From contig JAFTUV010000033.1 in assembly GCA_017466065.1 (NCBI GenBank), positions 1 through 64,000 on the forward strand: a DNA stretch of 64,000 bases. The letters are read 5' to 3'. The notes beneath the pieces were generated by a model. It made no database searches. It had not been told where the DNA came from and saw only the letters and a program-made list of their open reading frames with translations. Origin of the DNA: Bacteroidaceae bacterium (GTDB lineage: Bacteria; Bacteroidota; Bacteroidia; Bacteroidales; Bacteroidaceae). Below, one piece after another: positions 8,388-15,970 of the stretch; within the stretch, counting starts at the first letter, position 1; each line of letters starts with the position of its first letter. Made by a program: the position numbers and the translations under genes.

Positions 8388-9398
8388 ATGGATGTTATTA
8401 AAAACTTACTCGAACGCGCGAGCAACAACAAGCAGCGCATCGTACTCCCCGAAGGCACAGAGGAGCGCACATTGAAAGCTGCCGACAAAGCAATTGCCGA
8501 CGGCATTGCCGAGATTATTCTCCTTGGTAACAAAGAGGAAATTCTTTCTCTTGCCTCGAAATTCGGGCTCACAAACATTGATAAGGCAACAATAATCGAC
8601 CCCGAGAACAATCCCGACGCCGAGAAATACGCAACACTCCTTTATGAATTGCGCAAGGCAAAAGGAATGACAATGGAAGATGCACAGAAACTTGTGTGCA
8701 GCCCCTTGTACCTCGGTTGTCTTATCATAAAGAACGGCGATGCCGACGGACAGGTAGCCGGTGCACAGAACACCACAGGCAACGTGTTGCGCCCCGCATT
8801 GCAGATTATAAAGACCTCTCCCGGCATAAGTTGCGTATCGGGTGCAATGATGATGATTACCAACGCAAAAGAGTATGGCGAGGGTGGCGTTCTCTTCGTG
8901 GGCGACGTAGCCGTTACCCCCACTCCCGATGCCAACCAGCTGTCGCAAATTGCAGTGTGCACCGCACAGACAGCAAAAGCCATCGCAGGCTTTGAGGAGC
9001 CCCGCGTAGCAATGCTCAGCTTCTCAACCAAAGGTTCGGCCAAGCACGAAATGGTAGATAAAGTGGTTGAGGCTACAAGACTCGCACACGAGCTTGCTCC
9101 CGAGCTCTCCATCGACGGAGAATTGCAGGCCGACGCAGCCCTCGTTCCCTTCGTGGGACAGAGCAAGGCTCCCGGTTCAACCGTTGCAGGAAAAGCCAAC
9201 GTGCTCATATTCCCCGACCTTGGCGCAGGAAACATCGGCTACAAGCTGGTGCAGCGTTTGGGCGGCGCCGAGGCTATCGGCCCCGTGCTTCAAGGTATTG
9301 CACGCCCCGTGAACGACCTTTCACGCGGTTGCTCCATCGAGGATGTTTATATGATGATTGCTATTACAGCCAACCAAGCTATTGCTGCTAAAAACTAA
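8388..9398 (+). CDS. pta: Phosphate acetyltransferase
   Basis: A 336-residue Pta of the short EutD type, without the N-terminal DRTGG regulatory region of enterobacterial Pta. It converts acetyl-CoA and phosphate into acetyl phosphate in the cytoplasm. Seen features are the N-terminal KQRIVLPEGTEERTLKAA segment, the central GGVLFVGDVAVTP and the C-terminal Rossmann-like stretch ending VNDLSRGCSIEDVY, all typical of the phosphate acetyl/butyryl transferase family. It is followed 15 bases later by ackA. With pyruvate- or oxoacid-derived acetyl-CoA (compare korAB nearby) it supports ATP formation through acetate. Confidence 0.95.
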   Translation: MDVIKNLLERASNNKQRIVLPEGTEERTLKAADKAIADGIAEIILLGNKEEILSLASKFGLTNIDKATIIDPENNPDAEKYATLLYELRKAKGMTMEDAQKLVCSPLYLGCLIIKNGDADGQVAGAQNTTGNVLRPALQIIKTSPGISCVSGAMMMITNAKEYGEGGVLFVGDVAVTPTPDANQLSQIAVCTAQTAKAIAGFEEPRVAMLSFSTKGSAKHEMVDKVVEATRLAHELAPELSIDGELQADAALVPFVGQSKAPGSTVAGKANVLIFPDLGAGNIGYKLVQRLGGAEAIGPVLQGIARPVNDLSRGCSIEDVYMMIAITANQAIAAKN

Positions 9399-9413
9399 AA
9401 AGAGATACACACT

Positions 9414-10619
9414 ATGAAGATACTTGTATTGAACTGTGGAAGTTCATCTATCAAATACCAGTTGTTTGATATTGAGACAAAAGAGGTACTTGCAAAAGGC
9501 GGAATCGAGAAAATCGGCCTCGAAGGCTCGTTCATAAAGTTCACATTGCCCAACGGCGAGAAAGAGACAATATTCGCATCAATCCCCGAGCACACAACCG
9601 GCGTGCGCCTCATCATCGACCTCTTGACAAGCGACAAATACGGCGTTGTAAAATCTATTGAGGATATTGATGCTGTGGGCCACCGTATGGTACACGGCGG
9701 CGAGAAGTTCAGCGCATCGACACTGCTCACCCCCGAGGTTCTCGAAACCTTCGAGGCTTGCAACGACCTTGCTCCCTTGCACAACCCTGCCAACCTCAAA
9801 GGCGTCAACGCTGTTAAGGAGGTTGCTCCCGAAATACCCCAAGTGGGAGTGTTCGACACTGCGTTCCACCAGACAATGCCCGACTATGCCTATATGTACG
9901 CTGTTCCCTATGAGCTGTACGAGAAATATGGCATACGCCGCTACGGCTTCCACGGAACATCGCACCGTTACATCACCAAGCGTGCATTGGAGATGCTTGG
10001 CATCCCCGCCGAGGGCAGCAAAATAATCACCTGCCACATTGGTAACGGTGGTTCTTGCGCAGCTGTAAAGGATGGCAAGAGCATCGACACTTCAATGGGA
10101 CTCACTCCCCTCGCCGGCCTTATGATGGGCACACGCAGCGGTGACATCGACCCGGGTGCAATTCCCTTCATTATGGACAAGATGGGATTGGACACTCACG
10201 GCCTTTCCGACCTGTTGAACAAAAAATCGGGTGTAGCCGGAATTTCGGGCGTATCGAGCGATATGCGCGAGGTTAAAGCAGCGGCCGAGGCCGGCAACAA
10301 ACGTGCCGAGCTTGCAAACACGATGTACTTCTACCGCATCAAGAAGTATATTGGTGAATATGCTGCCGCAATGGGTGGCGTTGATGTAATAATCTTCGCC
10401 GGCGGTGTTGGCGAAAATCAGGCAGATTGTCGCGAGACGGTTCTCGAAGGCCTTGAATTTATGGGTGTGGAGCTCGACAAGGAGAAGAACGCTGTAACCC
10501 GTGGCGAAGAGGCTGTGCTCTCTACTCCCGCATCAAAGGTTAAGATACTGCTTATCCCCACCGACGAGGAGTTGATGATTGCAAGCGACACATACGAGAT
10601 TGTAAAGGGTATGAAATAA
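9414..10619 (+). CDS. ackA: Acetate kinase
   Basis: A 401-residue ASKHA-fold kinase that transfers phosphate from acetyl phosphate to ADP, giving acetate and ATP. The N-terminal VLNCGSSSIKYQLF motif, the catalytic region around DTAFHQTMP, the HGTSHRY motif, and the glycine-rich HIGNGGS and FAGGVGENQ motifs are all present at family positions. Length is normal. It completes the pta-ackA operon, which ends at a strong terminator 25 bases after the stop. Confidence 0.97.
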   Translation: MKILVLNCGSSSIKYQLFDIETKEVLAKGGIEKIGLEGSFIKFTLPNGEKETIFASIPEHTTGVRLIIDLLTSDKYGVVKSIEDIDAVGHRMVHGGEKFSASTLLTPEVLETFEACNDLAPLHNPANLKGVNAVKEVAPEIPQVGVFDTAFHQTMPDYAYMYAVPYELYEKYGIRRYGFHGTSHRYITKRALEMLGIPAEGSKIITCHIGNGGSCAAVKDGKSIDTSMGLTPLAGLMMGTRSGDIDPGAIPFIMDKMGLDTHGLSDLLNKKSGVAGISGVSSDMREVKAAAEAGNKRAELANTMYFYRIKKYIGEYAAAMGGVDVIIFAGGVGENQADCRETVLEGLEFMGVELDKEKNAVTRGEEAVLSTPASKVKILLIPTDEELMIASDTYEIVKGMK

Positions 10620-10644
10620 TCACACTCGATACAGAAAGATATTG

Positions 10645-10681
10645 CAGGGTGCCCGTTTTTATGAACAGGCACCCTGTTTTT
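10645..10681 (+). terminator. Rho-independent terminator after ackA
   Basis: Nine-base perfect stem CAGGGTGCC / GGCACCCTG (10645-10653, 10668-10676) followed by TTTTT. Confidence 0.85.
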
Positions 10682-10696
10682 ATTGGCAAATAATTT

Positions 10697-10884
10697 TGGC
10701 AATTATATATAATTTTACACCAATAGAAAAACTGATAAGAAACTGTCATTTCGAACGAACCAACGGTCGACGCCCGTAGGAGCAAAAGTCAATGTGAGAA
10801 ATCTCAACAATGCTGATATCCAGATTTCTCGTCGCTCCGCTCCATCGAAATGACAAACAAGTGTAACATTGTATATAATCACCT
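10697..10884. repeat. 188-bp palindromic dispersed repeat, copy A (inverted relative to copy B at 39307-39460)
   Basis: The two copies are almost identical when one is reversed. Copy A has one extra T near its left end and an extra block of about 33 bases (about 10757-10790). The ends form imperfect terminal inverted repeats (ATTATATATAATTTTACAC against ATTATATACAATGTTACAC). The inside is a second palindrome with TGTCATTTCGA/TCGAAATGACA and GAGAAATCT/AGATTTCTC arms. This layout fits a MITE or a REP-type element. It carries no gene. Confidence 0.8.
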
Positions 10885-10897
10885 TAACAAAAGACAA

Positions 10898-11164
10898 ATG
10901 TTACCAAGCCTTATTGAAGAAGCTATGCTTGGTAAAATTTATGACGAGCCGAAAGATGACGAAAGTAACAAGCCGGAAACTAATATTGTAGTAAGAACAA
11001 ACTGATTATATCCGGGCAGGGACAGCACTATAAGTGCCTTTCTTGCAATTGCTTATGACAAGCAAGGTAACAAAGTAGATTCTTTGGAAGGGAACAATAT
11101 GAGAGAAAATACAATAGGAATTATATTTACAGTTTTGATGATTACAACAATTAGCGGAGAGTAA
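10898..11164 (+). pseudogene. Possible gene remnant: 88-codon reading frame broken by one TGA
   Basis: From ATG at 10898 one frame runs 35 codons to TGA (11003-11005), then continues without a stop to TAA at 11162-11164. The first part reads MLPSLIEEAMLGKIYDEP; the second contains DSTISAFLAIAYDKQGNKVD and ends in a short hydrophobic stretch. The base composition is more A+T-rich than the neighbours. I do not recognise the family. It could be a decayed gene, two tiny peptides, or chance. It occupies most of the 604-base gap between ackA and lpxH, together with a repeat and two terminators. Confidence 0.3.
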
Positions 11165-11172
11165 AGATAGCC

Positions 11173-11216
11173 ATATAGCAAGGGGGGGAGACTATTTAGT
11201 CACCCCCTTGCTATAT
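11173..11216. terminator. Strong hairpin terminator serving lpxH (leftward)
   Basis: A 14-base perfect stem (11173-11186 with 11203-11216), with a further GACT/AGTC pair in the loop, lies just beyond the lpxH stop. It has A/T-rich flanks, so it may act in both directions. Confidence 0.75.
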
Positions 11217-11223
11217 ATGATTA

Positions 11224-11988
11224 CTACCCTCCGAATTTCTCACCCTCTATATAGTGTTTACGCACAATATCCTTGCCGTCGAACACCACGTATGCAAAAT
11301 TGGATATCCAGTCGCCCAAGAAGATGCAACGGGAACATTCGCCCAATGGGAAGTCCTCGTCGACGTGCCTGTGACCGAAGATGAAACAATCGACCGACGG
11401 GTGCTTCTTCAAATACTCTGTGGCAAACTGCACGCAGAATTCATTTTCGGCACCCAAGAAAGGTGTATCGCCCTTCACCTTGTGCTTTATCATACTGTGG
11501 CGTGCCCAGCTGTTGCCCATCCAAAGGCTCCAACGGGGGTGCAACATAGAAAAACACATACGCAGGAACTTGCTGTGGAATATCCTGCGCAGCAATAGGT
11601 AGATATTGTCCTTTGAGAATTCATCGCCGTGAGCAAGGAAGAACTCCTTTCCATTGAGTTCCACGAGGCAGGGCTCACGATGCAGAATAACGCCACACTC
11701 TTTTTCGAAATAGTCGAGACACCACTGGTCGTGGTTGCCGGTGAAGAAATGTACCTCCACGCCCTTGTCGGTGAGTTCCGACACCTTGCCAAGGAAACGG
11801 GTGAAGCCCTTTGGCACGCAGTATTTGTGTTCGTACCAGAAGTCGAACATATCACCAAGCATATACACCGCTGCGGCATCGTCTTTTATCTTGTCGAGGA
11901 ACGACACGAGCCTTCTTTCGTGGGTGCGGCTATGTTCTATTGCCCAAGAGCCAAGATGAGCATCGGACAGGAAATATATCTTTTTCAT
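11224..11988 (-). CDS. lpxH: UDP-2,3-diacylglucosamine diphosphatase
   Basis: A 254-residue calcineurin-like metallophosphoesterase that cleaves UDP-2,3-diacylglucosamine to lipid X and UMP at the inner membrane, the fourth step of lipid A synthesis. The metal-binding motifs are in family order: SDAHLG near residue 8, GDMFDFW near 45, GNHDQW near 97, HGDEF near 140 and GHRH near 200. Length fits LxpH-type enzymes. It is the last gene of a leftward run starting at efp, 22 bases after the SufT-like gene, and ends at a strong hairpin. Confidence 0.92.
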   Translation of the reverse strand: MKKIYFLSDAHLGSWAIEHSRTHERRLVSFLDKIKDDAAAVYMLGDMFDFWYEHKYCVPKGFTRFLGKVSELTDKGVEVHFFTGNHDQWCLDYFEKECGVILHREPCLVELNGKEFFLAHGDEFSKDNIYLLLRRIFHSKFLRMCFSMLHPRWSLWMGNSWARHSMIKHKVKGDTPFLGAENEFCVQFATEYLKKHPSVDCFIFGHRHVDEDFPLGECSRCIFLGDWISNFAYVVFDGKDIVRKHYIEGEKFGG

Positions 11989-12009
11989 AATGCAGGGAGA
12001 GATTATTTT

Positions 12010-12321
12010 CTACAATAGACCAAGTTCGAGTTTAGCCTCCTCGGTCATAAGGTCTTGCGACCACTCGGGCTCAAACACCAGCTGGATGTTCACTGTGCCT
12101 ATTCCCTCTATCGACTCAACCTTCTGGCGTGCATCTTCGAGCATAAAATCGGCGGCAGGGCAGTTGGGAGCCGTGAGTGTCATATCAATATCCACGGAAT
12201 TATCCTCCTTGACATCAATGCGGTATATAAGCCCAAGGTCGTATATGTTGACGGGAATTTCGGGGTCGTACACCGTCTTTATCATTTCCACTATTTTCTC
12301 TTCAAGAACAATTTTTTCCAT
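12010..12321 (-). CDS. MIP18/SufT-like (DUF59) iron-sulfur assembly protein
   Basis: A 103-residue protein that is a single MIP18/PaaD-like domain. Family hallmarks are YDPEIPVNIYDLGLIY near the N-terminus and MTLTAPNCPAAD in the middle, which carries the conserved Cys. In other bacteria stand-alone proteins of this type (SufT) help maturation of iron-sulfur proteins. The ATG at 12321 is chosen over an upstream GTG two codons earlier. It lies between radC and lpxH with short gaps, so it is co-transcribed, but the neighbours give no functional link. Confidence 0.85.
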   Translation of the reverse strand: MEKIVLEEKIVEMIKTVYDPEIPVNIYDLGLIYRIDVKEDNSVDIDMTLTAPNCPAADFMLEDARQKVESIEGIGTVNIQLVFEPEWSQDLMTEEAKLELGLL

Positions 12322-12333
12322 ACACACAACTAA

Positions 12334-13029
12334 TTAAAGACGCGATTCGTCGCAATAACTGAAATAGGCTCCGTCGGTAAATACAATATGGTCGAGGAAG
12401 CGGATGTTCATAATTTTACAGGCAGCGGCTATGCTTACCGTTACATTGTCATCGTCGCGACTGGGGCGGGTGTTGCCCGACGGGTGATTGTGACAAAGGG
12501 CTACTGCTGTCGCGCGTTTCATAAGAGCCTCGCGCAGCACCACGCGCACATCTACGGTGGAGGCGGTGAGCCCCCCGCTGCTTATCTTAACGTGGTCTAT
12601 TACCCTGTTCATATTATTGAGCAATAGAATGTAGGTCTCTTCGATGGAGAGGTCGCACATAAAGGGATAGAAGTAGTCGTATATGTCCGAGGAGCATTTT
12701 ATGCGTTTCTGTTCGCCACGGTCATCATCGCGACGGCGTTTCCACAATTCACAGGCAGCCACAATGGTGATAGCCTTTGCCGGCCCTATACCTTTAAACT
12801 CGCACAGGTCGTCGACCGACAGCTTGGACAGCTCGGCAATGCTGTCGCCACAGGAGGCAAGCACCTTTTTCATAAGTTCCACAGCCGATTCCTCGGCATT
12901 TCCCGAGCCTATCAGTATGGCCAGCAATTCCGACTTACTCAACGTTGCAACACCGTTTTTCAGCACCTTCTCACGCGGACGCTCATCTTCGGGCCACTCC
13001 TTTATACTTTGCCTTGTCTTCTGTTCCAT
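12334..13029 (-). CDS. radC: RadC-family JAB-domain protein
   Basis: A 231-residue RadC-type protein. The N-terminal half holds a helix-hairpin-helix element (FKGIGPAKA near residue 82), typical of non-specific DNA binding. The C-terminal half is a JAB/MPN metalloprotease-like domain with the metal signature HNHPSGNTRPSRDD (His-x-His ... Asp), although metal-dependent activity has not been established for chromosomal RadC. The historical assignment to DNA repair is doubtful; the molecular role is not settled. The ATG at 13029 follows the upstream glycosyltransferase stop by two bases. Confidence 0.92.
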   Translation of the reverse strand: MEQKTRQSIKEWPEDERPREKVLKNGVATLSKSELLAILIGSGNAEESAVELMKKVLASCGDSIAELSKLSVDDLCEFKGIGPAKAITIVAACELWKRRRDDDRGEQKRIKCSSDIYDYFYPFMCDLSIEETYILLLNNMNRVIDHVKISSGGLTASTVDVRVVLREALMKRATAVALCHNHPSGNTRPSRDDDNVTVSIAAACKIMNIRFLDHIVFTDGAYFSYCDESRL

Positions 13030-13031
13030 AA

Positions 13032-14027
13032 TCACCCGCGGTTCATAAGATTTATCAATGTACGCTTTGTTTCAAGAGGCTGTTTAAGCACCATTTTCAA
13101 CCAGAAGGCTTTTAAGAAGCCTGTGCCATAGCCTGTTATCTGCACTGCGGCGGCAACCACCGAAAGAGCGGCTACTTTAAGGCTGTGTTTTTGGGCAATC
13201 GCATCGAAAAATATGAGCAGGGCATAGAGCAACGGCAACAACAACAGCCACGGGAAAAAGAGCGACACGACAAGCAACAACGCTCCGGCAATGAGCATAA
13301 GTGCGGGAAGAGTGTGCACGAGTTTCATTGAGCCGGGGTGAATGAGGTGCAACCAGATGCGTGCCTGCCCGAAATTGTTGACCTGCTTGAAGAAACGGCC
13401 AAAGTCGATGCGGCGTTTATGATACACGAACGCTTCGCGTATGAGGCGTATGTCAAAGCCGGCCTTTCGGATGCGAAGGCTTAAATCGATATCCTCGCCC
13501 AACATATCGTTGAAGCCGCCCACCGTTTCATAGACCTTGCGCGAGATACCCATATTGAATGTGCGTGGGCAAAATTTTTCCATCACCACCTTGCCACCGC
13601 GTATGCCGCCCGTGGTCCAGAAGGAGGTCATTGAGTGGCTCACCGCCTTCTGCATATCAGAGAAGGAGTCGTCGGCTGCATCGGGGCCGCCGAAACAGTC
13701 GCAAGGAGCGGCAGACATTGCCGCTTCGAGCCTTTCGAAATAGAATGGCGGAAGTATTACGTCGGAGTCGAAAAAGAGCATATAATCGCCGGTGGCACGC
13801 ATCAATCCATAGTTACGCGCCTCGCAACGGCCCTCATTCTCCTTATAATGGTAGTGAATAGTAAAAAAAGAACGATAGCGACCAATCAAATGGTCGCACC
13901 GTTCTTTTGAGCCATCCTCTACAATCACCAACTCAAAAGGCTTTACCGTTTGAGCCGACAGGCTTTCAAGAAGTTTCTGTATCTCGTCGGGCCTGTTGTA
14001 AACCGGGACAATTATAGAGTATAACAA
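13032..14027 (-). CDS. Family 2 glycosyltransferase, membrane-anchored
   Basis: A 331-residue GT2 (GT-A fold) enzyme. The nucleotide-sugar site is seen in SIIVPVYNR at the N-terminus, VIVEDGS, and the DxD-type motif FFDSDV near residue 92. The acceptor-side motif GEDIDLSLRIRKAGF sits near residue 180, matching the ED-x-DL signature of processive GT2 enzymes. After residue 230 come two to three hydrophobic segments that would hold it in the inner membrane. It probably adds a sugar to a lipid-linked envelope glycan; the sugar is unknown. It lies 17 bases after efp and overlaps radC's upstream region almost directly. Confidence 0.85.
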   Translation of the reverse strand: MLYSIIVPVYNRPDEIQKLLESLSAQTVKPFELVIVEDGSKERCDHLIGRYRSFFTIHYHYKENEGRCEARNYGLMRATGDYMLFFDSDVILPPFYFERLEAAMSAAPCDCFGGPDAADDSFSDMQKAVSHSMTSFWTTGGIRGGKVVMEKFCPRTFNMGISRKVYETVGGFNDMLGEDIDLSLRIRKAGFDIRLIREAFVYHKRRIDFGRFFKQVNNFGQARIWLHLIHPGSMKLVHTLPALMLIAGALLLVVSLFFPWLLLLPLLYALLIFFDAIAQKHSLKVAALSVVAAAVQITGYGTGFLKAFWLKMVLKQPLETKRTLINLMNRG

Positions 14028-14044
14028 TTCTTTAAATTTAGGGA

Positions 14045-14611
14045 TTAAGCCTTTACACGGCCCTGATAGGAACCGTCGCGGGTGTCAATTTCCACAAGCT
14101 CGCCCTCGTTTATGAACAAAGGAACGCGCACCTCGGCACCGGTCTCCAATGTTGCGGGCTTTGTGGTGTTGGTTGCTGTGTCACCTTTAAGGCCGGGCTC
14201 GGTGTATGTAACCGCAAGAACCACCTTCACAGGCATTTCGGCAAAAAGGATTGTATCGGTAGAAGCATCTGTTACAACATCGAGGTTCATACCCTCTTTC
14301 ATATAAGCAACGCCGGTAATCTGGTCGGCAGCAATGGGCACCTGCTCGTATGTTTCGTTGTTCATAAAGATGTAGTCGCTACCCTCCTGATAGAGATACT
14401 GGAACTGACGACGCTCCACGCGAACATCCTCCAATTTCTCACCAATATTGAAACGGCGCTCCAACACATAGCCATCGACAACATCTTTGAGTTTTGTACG
14501 CATAAAAGTGTTGCCCTTGCCGGGTTTTACGTGAAGGAAGTCGATGCAAAAATACAATTTGCCGTCCATACGGATGGCTGTACCGATTTTAATGTCTTGT
14601 GCATTAATCAT
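14045..14611 (-). CDS. efp: Translation elongation factor P
   Basis: A 188-residue EF-P that binds stalled ribosomes at polyproline and stimulates peptide bond formation. The N-terminal KOW-like domain carries the exposed loop PGKG, whose Lys at position 32 is the residue that reaches the peptidyl-transferase centre. The two OB domains follow, with the conserved end NEGELVEIDTRDGSYQGRV. Length is normal. It heads a leftward run of five closely spaced genes. Confidence 0.96.
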   Translation of the reverse strand: MINAQDIKIGTAIRMDGKLYFCIDFLHVKPGKGNTFMRTKLKDVVDGYVLERRFNIGEKLEDVRVERRQFQYLYQEGSDYIFMNNETYEQVPIAADQITGVAYMKEGMNLDVVTDASTDTILFAEMPVKVVLAVTYTEPGLKGDTATNTTKPATLETGAEVRVPLFINEGELVEIDTRDGSYQGRVKA

Positions 14612-14656
14612 AATTCTATTCTGTTATTCGTTAGTATTGTCAATATCAATTCGGCG

Positions 14657-14687
14657 CGAAGGTAGTAAAATTCGGGCAAATATCCAA
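14657..14687 (-). promoter_or_regulatory. Promoter of the efp operon
   Basis: Read on the minus strand: TTGG, a 19-base spacer and TACCTTCG, close to the Bacteroidota consensus, about 45 bases before the efp ATG. Confidence 0.6.
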
Positions 14688-14801
14688 TTATTATACATCT
14701 TTAATTGAGAGAATGGAAGAACATCACCGGAACAGGAGGAGTTTCTCTTTTTAATTTTTGTTAAAAAACAAATTTGGAAAAGTTTTGACAACGAAAATTC
14801 A

Positions 14802-14809
14802 TATATTTG
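14802..14809 (+). promoter_or_regulatory. Promoter box TATATTTG of the RND efflux operon
   Basis: A perfect TAnnTTTG box about 60 bases upstream of the adaptor gene's ATG. TTTG motifs upstream (14773-14776 and 14784-14787) are not at the usual spacing. The 258-base region between efp and this operon is a divergent promoter region with no other recognisable feature. Confidence 0.55.
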
Positions 14810-14869
14810 GAGAATTATATAACGCCGGGCAATGCCGGTTGTAAAAAAGCAATAACAAACAGACAAGAT

Positions 14870-15946
14870 ATGAACAAGAAAATCAAATGGGGATTGATTG
14901 CCGTGCTTGCCATAGCATTGGGCATTTTCGGGTTCTACCGGCTCACCCCGCACGAGAATGAGGAGTTAAGCGCAGCCGACGCACAACCCAAGCAAAAGAC
15001 TCGCAGCACATTGAGTGTTAACGCAAAAATTGTAAAGCCACACACGCTCACCGACGAGATACAGGTATCGGGCAAACTTGTCCCCAACGACGAGGTGGAA
15101 CTTTCGTTCGAAACATCGGGAAAAATAACAGAGATATTCTTCACCGAAGGCAGTTTTGTAAAGAAAGGGCAACTGCTCGCAAAGGTTAACGACAATCATT
15201 TGCAGGCACAGTTGCAAAGGCTCGAATCGCAACTGCCGCTTGCCGAGAACCGCGTATTCCGCCAAAATGCATTATTGCAGCGCGACGCTGTGAGCAAGGA
15301 GGCATACGAGCAGGTAAAGACCGAGCTTGCCACGCTCAATGCCGACATTGACAAAATTAAGGCCGAAATAAAGATGACCGAGCTTCGCGCCCCATTCGAC
15401 GGAACAATAGGATTGCGACAAGTGAGCGTGGGTGCCTACGCATCGCCAAGCACTATTGTAGCAAAGCTCACGAACCTTACACCCATCAAGATAGAATTCT
15501 CGGTACCCGAGAAGAATGCCAACGACATAAAAAAGGGAACAAGGCTCGAATTCAAGGTGGACGGCAAGTTACACCCATACGAAGCACAGGTCTATGCAAC
15601 AGAGTCGAGCCTCGATGCTACCACCCACACGTTGAGCGTGCGTGCCATCTACCCCAACGAGAATGGGGAACTTATTTCGGGCCGATACGCCGATATTCGT
15701 CTGAAAAACAAAGAGATTGACAATGCCATTGCCATTCCCTCGGAGGCCATTGTACCCGAAATGGGCATAAACAAGGTTTTTATTTACCGCGACGGGAAGG
15801 CCGAACCGGTGAGTGTCACCATAGGCATACGCACCGACGCAGAGGTGCAGGTTCTCGATGGCCTGCAAGCCGGCGACACAATTCTCACCTCGGGCACTTT
15901 GCAGTTACGCAAAGGCTCTCCCGTGAAGATTGCAGCCATAGATTAA
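14870..15946 (+). CDS. RND efflux periplasmic adaptor subunit
   Basis: A 358-residue membrane-fusion protein that bridges the inner-membrane pump and the outer-membrane channel. A single N-terminal hydrophobic segment (residues about 8-24) anchors it. The biotin/lipoyl-like halves flank a short coiled-coil hairpin (residues about 100-165); the second half carries the family motif ELRAPFDGTIG. Beta-barrel and membrane-proximal domains follow. The start MNKKIKWG is preferred over upstream codons because it begins the anchor. The gene is 24 bases ahead of the pump gene, and there is no nearby regulator. Confidence 0.9.
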   Translation: MNKKIKWGLIAVLAIALGIFGFYRLTPHENEELSAADAQPKQKTRSTLSVNAKIVKPHTLTDEIQVSGKLVPNDEVELSFETSGKITEIFFTEGSFVKKGQLLAKVNDNHLQAQLQRLESQLPLAENRVFRQNALLQRDAVSKEAYEQVKTELATLNADIDKIKAEIKMTELRAPFDGTIGLRQVSVGAYASPSTIVAKLTNLTPIKIEFSVPEKNANDIKKGTRLEFKVDGKLHPYEAQVYATESSLDATTHTLSVRAIYPNENGELISGRYADIRLKNKEIDNAIAIPSEAIVPEMGINKVFIYRDGKAEPVSVTIGIRTDAEVQVLDGLQAGDTILTSGTLQLRKGSPVKIAAID

Positions 15947-15970
15947 CCACACAAAAAACAGAGTACCCAG

